DNA of 8,570 nt from an uncultured Clostridia bacterium (GTDB lineage Bacteria; Bacillota; Clostridia; Christensenellales; UBA1242), in assembly GCA_947630075.1 (NCBI GenBank), contig CANRGF010000037.1, forward strand, positions 1-8,570, in the 5' to 3' direction. Every line of letters starts with the position of its first letter. Position 1 is the first letter of the stretch. Of this stretch, positions 6,042 through 8,570 are shown in pieces. A model generated the notes under the pieces. The model made no database searches. It was not told the DNA's origin and saw nothing but the letters and a program-made list of their open reading frames with translations. A program made the translations under genes and the position numbers.

Positions 6042-6065
6042 ACAACCTCCTTAGATGGTTGCATG
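6039..6065 (-). promoter_or_regulatory. Hairpin sequestering the ABC-F Shine-Dalgarno and start codon
   Basis: On the - strand CATGCAACC (6065-6057) pairs with GGTTGTATG (6047-6039) over 9 bp with one G-U, closing a 9-nt loop ATCTAAGGA. The AUG of the ABC-F gene and the end of its AGGAGG lie in the stem, the rest of the site in the loop. The left arm overlaps segment 4 (CAACCATC, 6061-6054), which can instead pair with GGTGGTTG (6085-6078), freeing the start region. Confidence 0.6.
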
Positions 6066-6069
6066 ATAT

Positions 6070-6118
6070 AAAAAAAACAACCACCTTTTAATTAATAATT
6101 GAATTAAGGATGGTTGTT
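6070..6118 (-). terminator. Leader terminator (attenuator) of the ABC-F operon
   Basis: Read leftward, AACAACCATCCTT (6118-6106) pairs with AAGGTGGTTGTT (6087-6076) with one G-U; an AATT/AATT extension is offset by two bases. The loop is 8 nt and the hairpin is followed by eight T (6077-6070). It lies inside the transcript, 29 bases before the ABC-F start codon, so it can work only as a conditional terminator. Confidence 0.85.
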
Positions 6119-6152
6119 TGACATGCAAAAACAAGCAAATATTCAACCAACC
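6108..6152 (-). promoter_or_regulatory. Antiterminator pairing in the ABC-F leader
   Basis: GGTTGGTTG (6152-6144), starting on the last base of the leader-ORF stop codon, can pair with CAACCATCC (6116-6108), the 5' arm of the terminator, with one mismatch in nine. The pairing excludes the terminator. It would be blocked by a ribosome sitting on the leader stop codon and allowed by one stalled near the leader start codon. Confidence 0.6.
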
Positions 6153-6172
6153 TATTGAATAAATATGCTCAT
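6152..6172 (-). CDS. Leader peptide MSIFIQ upstream of the ABC-F gene
   Basis: A six-codon ORF (ATG AGC ATA TTT ATT CAA TAG) has a perfect AGGAGG (6186-6181) eight bases upstream, better spaced than the site of the main gene. It is the first ORF of the transcript, within about 20 bases of the predicted start. Short leader peptides of this kind control inducible ABC-F and erm resistance genes by drug-dependent ribosome stalling. The stop codon touches the antiterminator strand, which ties its translation to the choice of RNA fold. The peptide itself is too short for a homology-based call. Confidence 0.7.
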   Translation of the reverse strand: MSIFIQ

Positions 6173-6195
6173 TTTTTGCACCTCCTATTATCTAT

Positions 6196-6224
6196 ATGCT
6201 AGCAAAAACAAATTGATTTGTCAA
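6196..6224 (-). promoter_or_regulatory. Promoter of the ABC-F/GNAT operon, extended -10
   Basis: On the - strand TTGACA (6224-6219), a 17-bp spacer and TAGCAT (6201-6196), preceded by TGC as an extended -10. The -10 itself is only 4 of 6. The predicted start is near 6189, three bases before the AGGAGG of the leader ORF, so the leader peptide is the first thing translated. Confidence 0.75.
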
Positions 6225-6264
6225 TATTTTTAACTTAAATTGACCAAAATTCATATATTGTGTT

Positions 6265-6354
6265 ATGAAAATATATTGCTTCAAAGCACCAAAAATTTTA
6301 AGACCAATTTTCAAACTCTTGTTTGGAAAGAAAATATTTTATATTGGCAAATAA
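6265..6354 (+). CDS. spoVM: SpoVM-like sporulation peptide (29 residues)
   Basis: SpoVM is a roughly 26-residue amphipathic helix that marks the curved forespore membrane and anchors the spore-coat ATPase SpoIVA. This ORF begins MKIYCFKAPKILRPIFK and aligns without gaps to Bacillus subtilis SpoVM (as I remember it) at M1, K2, Y4, K7, P9, K10, L12, I15 and G21, including Pro9, which is critical for its membrane position. The pattern of Lys and Arg between hydrophobic residues fits a surface-lying helix. It carries a slightly longer C-terminal tail. The neighbourhood fits: in B. subtilis spoVM adjoins rpmB-yloU-yloV, all present here, with the ABC-F and GNAT genes in between. No Shine-Dalgarno is seen; CATATATT (6252-6259), like the -10 of sporulation sigma factors, ends five bases before the ATG. 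The ORF is very short, so chance similarity is possible. Confidence 0.7.
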   Translation: MKIYCFKAPKILRPIFKLLFGKKIFYIGK

Positions 6355-6378
6355 GGTTAAACCGTGTGAACCTGCTAA

Positions 6379-6432
6379 TGTGTAAACTCTAACAATTTAT
6401 ATTTTAGCACTTTATTTTAATTTGTTTACACA
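6379..6432. repeat. 9-bp inverted repeat in the gap between spoVM and dnaJ
   Basis: TGTGTAAAC (6379-6387) and GTTTACACA (6424-6432) are perfect inverted copies 36 bases apart, in the noncoding stretch 6355-6437. Neither strand has a following T run. The region otherwise holds nothing I can name. Confidence 0.4.
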
Positions 6433-6437
6433 AAAAC

Positions 6438-6458
6438 AAAAAAGTGCCATTGGCACTT
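6438..6458 (-). terminator. dnaJ terminator overlapping the stop codon
   Basis: Read leftward, AAGTGCC (6458-6452), loop AAT and GGCACTT (6448-6442) form a 7-bp stem, followed by six T (6443-6438). The first two stem bases belong to the dnaJ TAA stop. Confidence 0.85.
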
Positions 6459-7581
6459 AATTCAATTTTTTTGTGTAATTATTCGTTTTTGGATAGGCTC
6501 TTTCATTTATTGTGTTTTGCAATTCCTTAACGAGTTTAATTGAGTTTTTGTCTAGATCCTTTGGCATTTCGCCCTTTAATGTTACGATAATATCGCCACT
6601 TCCAACGCCTTTAAGATATTTAATTCCCTTGCCTTTTAGCGTAAATTTTGTGTTTGACTGAGTGAGCGGTGCAACATCTATTGTTTGCGTGCCTTTAAGG
6701 GTTGGCACTTCCACTTTGCCACCCAAAATGAGCGTGGTGATAGGCGCATAGGCATCAACATATAAATCAAAGCCTTTGCGCACTAGCAAACTGTGTGGTT
6801 GCACCGTGATTGCAATGCGCAAATCGCCCGGAATGCCGTTTGTTGATGCCGTTTGATGCCCTTCTCCATTTAAGCGAATAACTTGGTCGTTATCTATGCC
6901 TGCTGGGATTTTGACCTTAATTTTTGTGGTTGTGGTTTTCACGCCAGCGCCACGGCAACTTGTACATTTATTTTTAACAACTTTGCCCTTGCCATTGCAA
7001 TTTCGGCACACTCCAACCGTTTGGGTGATGCCAAACAGAGTGCGCTGAGTGAGTGTTACTCTGCCCGTGCCATTACACTCGCCACAAGTTACATAATCGC
7101 TATTAGATTTTGCGCCCGTGCCATTACAATCTTTGCAACGCTCTTTGCGGGTTACATTAATTTCTTTTTCACAGCCAAAGGCCGCTTCAGTAAAGGATAT
7201 TGTTAGGCTAATATTGATATCTTCACCCTCTTCTCGCCTTTGAGCCTGCGCGCCACCTCGACCGCCAAAGCCAAACATATTGAAAATATCTTCAAATCCG
7301 CCAAAACCCTCTCCGGAAAAACCGCCTGAAAAACCACCGGCTCCGCCACCAAAGCCTTGTGGGCCATCGGCTGAGCCAAATTGGTCATAATTAGCGCGTT
7401 TCTCTTTATCGCTTAAAACGGAATAAGCCTCGTTGATTTCTTTAAACTTTTCCGCTGCTTCGGGCGTTTTGTTTAGGTCAGGGTGATATTTTTTTGCCAA
7501 ATTTCTAAAAGCCGACTTAATCTCATCTTCGCTTGCGTTTTTATTCACGCCCAAAGTTTCATAATAATCTTTGTTAGCCAT
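6457..7581 (-). CDS. dnaJ: Chaperone protein DnaJ (Hsp40)
   Basis: DnaJ delivers unfolded clients to DnaK and stimulates its ATPase in the cytoplasm. This is a complete type I protein of 374 residues: J domain at 4-68 with HPD at 33-35, a Gly/Phe-rich region at about 73-113, the zinc domain with four CxxCxGxG repeats (Cys149/152, 166/169, 192/195, 206/209), and the C-terminal substrate-binding domains with VPTLKG near 292-297. The start at 7581 (MANKDYYETLG) is set by GAGG five bases upstream and by the family N-terminus. No hrcA, grpE or dnaK is seen, and the gene upstream is not a heat-shock gene, so dnaJ may be detached from that operon unless dnaK lies beyond the edge. No promoter or CIRCE element is visible just upstream; a 22-bp palindrome occupies the gap. 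Confidence 0.97.
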   Translation of the reverse strand: MANKDYYETLGVNKNASEDEIKSAFRNLAKKYHPDLNKTPEAAEKFKEINEAYSVLSDKEKRANYDQFGSADGPQGFGGGAGGFSGGFSGEGFGGFEDIFNMFGFGGRGGAQAQRREEGEDINISLTISFTEAAFGCEKEINVTRKERCKDCNGTGAKSNSDYVTCGECNGTGRVTLTQRTLFGITQTVGVCRNCNGKGKVVKNKCTSCRGAGVKTTTTKIKVKIPAGIDNDQVIRLNGEGHQTASTNGIPGDLRIAITVQPHSLLVRKGFDLYVDAYAPITTLILGGKVEVPTLKGTQTIDVAPLTQSNTKFTLKGKGIKYLKGVGSGDIIVTLKGEMPKDLDKNSIKLVKELQNTINERAYPKTNNYTKKLN

Positions 7582-7604
7582 TTGTTCCTCGTTTTTTGCA
7601 TTTT

Positions 7605-7626
7605 TTGCTCTTTTGCAAAAGAGCAA
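7605..7626. repeat. Perfect 22-bp palindrome upstream of dnaJ
   Basis: The half-site TTGCTCTTTTG (7605-7615) is followed directly by its exact reverse complement (7616-7626). It lies between the stop of the upstream gene and the dnaJ ribosome binding site. It has no T run on the - strand, so it is not a terminator for the leftward transcript. It does not match CIRCE (TTAGCACTC-N9-GAGTGCTAA). It could be a dimeric-repressor operator or an mRNA hairpin. Confidence 0.6.
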
Positions 7627-7637
7627 TAGAAAATTAT

Positions 7638-8570
7638 TTATTGCGAAAGGCCTAAATTTTGAACATCAACTAAAACTTTGCCCAAACTGCCAACTATTAT
7701 TGCATTTGGGAATAAGTTGTGCAACAAATCTATAAATTCGTTGTTATTTTCAAGTTTTTGTGGCACTCTTATTGCCGATATAAAAGCGGCAGGCACACCA
7801 GCATATATACTAAACAACGCTTTTTCAAAATGCTCGCTTGATAATTTGCGAGATTCCAAATTTTGCTGATATCTTTTTTCTTTTGAACTCTCAGCAACTT
7901 GCCTTGCGTAAGCCTTCACATCTTCAATATTGAGATTAAGGTTTTTTAGTTTTTCAACAGCCTCTTCAACTGTGTATTCTTTATCTTCCACCGCTTTAAA
8001 AATATCTTCCCCAGCAAAATGTGCAACCATATCTTGCAAGCGTGGGTCCCTAACTAATTTGAAAGTGAATTTGTCCGGCTTCAGTATGTTGTGTTCATAT
8101 ATGCTCATTAAGGCGCGATATTCGTCTTCACACAACGATTCGGCATACGCCCTAGCCTTTTTCTCCCATGTTTCTGGGTCATTGACACTAACTGAACTTA
8201 GTGCTCTATTTAGTGCCAATGTTTTTCCAGAGTTAAATAACGGCTTAAGCAGAGGTTGGTTAGGATCGATGAAAAACAAAATGTCATTAGTTTTAGAGAT
8301 TTCTGCCGTTTTGCTGTTTCGCGACATCTCTAAATACATTTTCAAATCTGTAAATTTGCAATCTTCAACAACTTTATGAAAACCGACTTGGAATGGGATT
8401 TCATTGTTATAATATCTAATGCCGAACCACTCGGATGCAAGAATGCCATATTTAGCGATAGATTTTATCCTTTCTACCAAATCGGCGTAGTTGTCATTTG
8501 TTGAAATTGTGTGGAACACATCGCCGCGTTTCAGTTGTATTTCGTTGTTGTCATCAATCGTAGGATGAGC
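7638..8570 (-). CDS. Unrecognised protein, C-terminal 310 residues (5' end outside window)
   Basis: The frame is open to the right edge, so the true start is beyond it; a GTG at 8519 is not preceded by a ribosome binding site and is probably internal. I do not recognise the family. Visible segments are RGDVFHTIST followed by a helix and KYGILASEWFGIRYY, a region FFIDPNQPLLKPLFNSG, an acidic helical stretch (EDKEYTVEEAVEKLKNLN), a Lys/Glu-rich helix and a C-terminal GVPAAFISAIRVPQKL ... LFPNAIIV. No signal peptide or membrane helix can be judged. The beginning and end are loosely reminiscent of ADP-ribosyltransferase-like folds (a VFH strand, KYGIL, then a GIP..I..I strand), but key residues are not clear and this is a guess. 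It ends 56 bases before dnaJ without a terminator, so the two are probably co-transcribed. Confidence 0.75.
   Translation of the reverse strand, partial: AHPTIDDNNEIQLKRGDVFHTISTNDNYADLVERIKSIAKYGILASEWFGIRYYNNEIPFQVGFHKVVEDCKFTDLKMYLEMSRNSKTAEISKTNDILFFIDPNQPLLKPLFNSGKTLALNRALSSVSVNDPETWEKKARAYAESLCEDEYRALMSIYEHNILKPDKFTFKLVRDPRLQDMVAHFAGEDIFKAVEDKEYTVEEAVEKLKNLNLNIEDVKAYARQVAESSKEKRYQQNLESRKLSSEHFEKALFSIYAGVPAAFISAIRVPQKLENNNEFIDLLHNLFPNAIIVGSLGKVLVDVQNLGLSQ

Noticed and set aside
6024..6064. Second leader ORF at ATG 6064 overlapping the ABC-F start
   Set aside because: It has an in-frame stop after eleven codons but no Shine-Dalgarno, being preceded by the terminator T run.
6404..6412. 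CIRCE (HrcA) half-site TTAGCACTT
   Set aside because: The left half matches but the second half GAGTGCTAA is absent at the required 9-base spacing, and it lies downstream of dnaJ, not upstream.
1..8570. CRISPR array, insertion sequence, or phage module
   Set aside because: No regularly spaced repeats, transposase, integrase or terminal inverted repeats were seen.

Overview
The window looks like the chromosome of a low-GC Gram-positive bacterium of the Bacillota, most likely an uncultured Clostridia-type gut lineage. Evidence for this is the AT-rich sequence, strong AGGAGG ribosome binding sites, TTGACA/TATAAT promoters with 17-bp spacers, tRNA genes that encode their own CCA, and the rpmB / Asp23 (yloU) / fakA (yloV) cluster. 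A very short ORF at 6265-6354 looks like the sporulation peptide SpoVM, which would make the lineage a spore former or the descendant of one. In Bacillus subtilis, as I recall it, spoVM sits next to rpmB-yloU-yloV, so the neighbourhood supports that call.

Layout. Positions 1-1200 (+ strand) hold the 3' end of a tRNA-Leu with its terminator, an unrecognised 222-residue gene with a consensus promoter and apparently no 5' leader, then a tRNA-Val / structured spacer / tRNA-Gly transcript. Positions 1201-1500 (- strand) hold a small basic Cys-rich protein gene. Positions 1501-3580 (- strand) hold the Asp23-fakA operon, divergent from rpmB (3603-3872, +). Positions 3922-6224 (- strand) hold an operon of a GNAT acetyltransferase and an ABC-F ATPase behind a long regulatory leader. 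Positions 6225-6437 hold the SpoVM-like ORF (+) and an inverted repeat. From 6438 to the right edge (- strand) are dnaJ and, upstream of it, an unrecognised gene cut by the window edge.

The main result is the ABC-F leader (about 6042-6190, - strand). A promoter with an extended -10 feeds a six-codon leader ORF (MSIFIQ) with its own AGGAGG. It is followed by five alternately complementary GGTTG/CAACC segments: an antiterminator strand directly after the leader stop codon, the two arms of a strong intrinsic terminator, and a second hairpin holding the Shine-Dalgarno sequence and AUG of the ABC-F gene. Pairing 1:2 and 3:4 excludes the terminator (2:3) and the sequestering hairpin (4:5). This predicts ribosome-stalling control at both transcription and translation, as expected for a ribosome-protection antibiotic-resistance gene, with the acetyltransferase carried in the same transcript.

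The other genes are housekeeping: FakA phosphorylates fatty acids presented by FakB proteins, Asp23/Gls24 is an envelope-stress family protein, L28 is a zinc-type ribosomal protein, and DnaJ is the DnaK co-chaperone. All pairings and motif calls were made by eye; no folding or database search was run.
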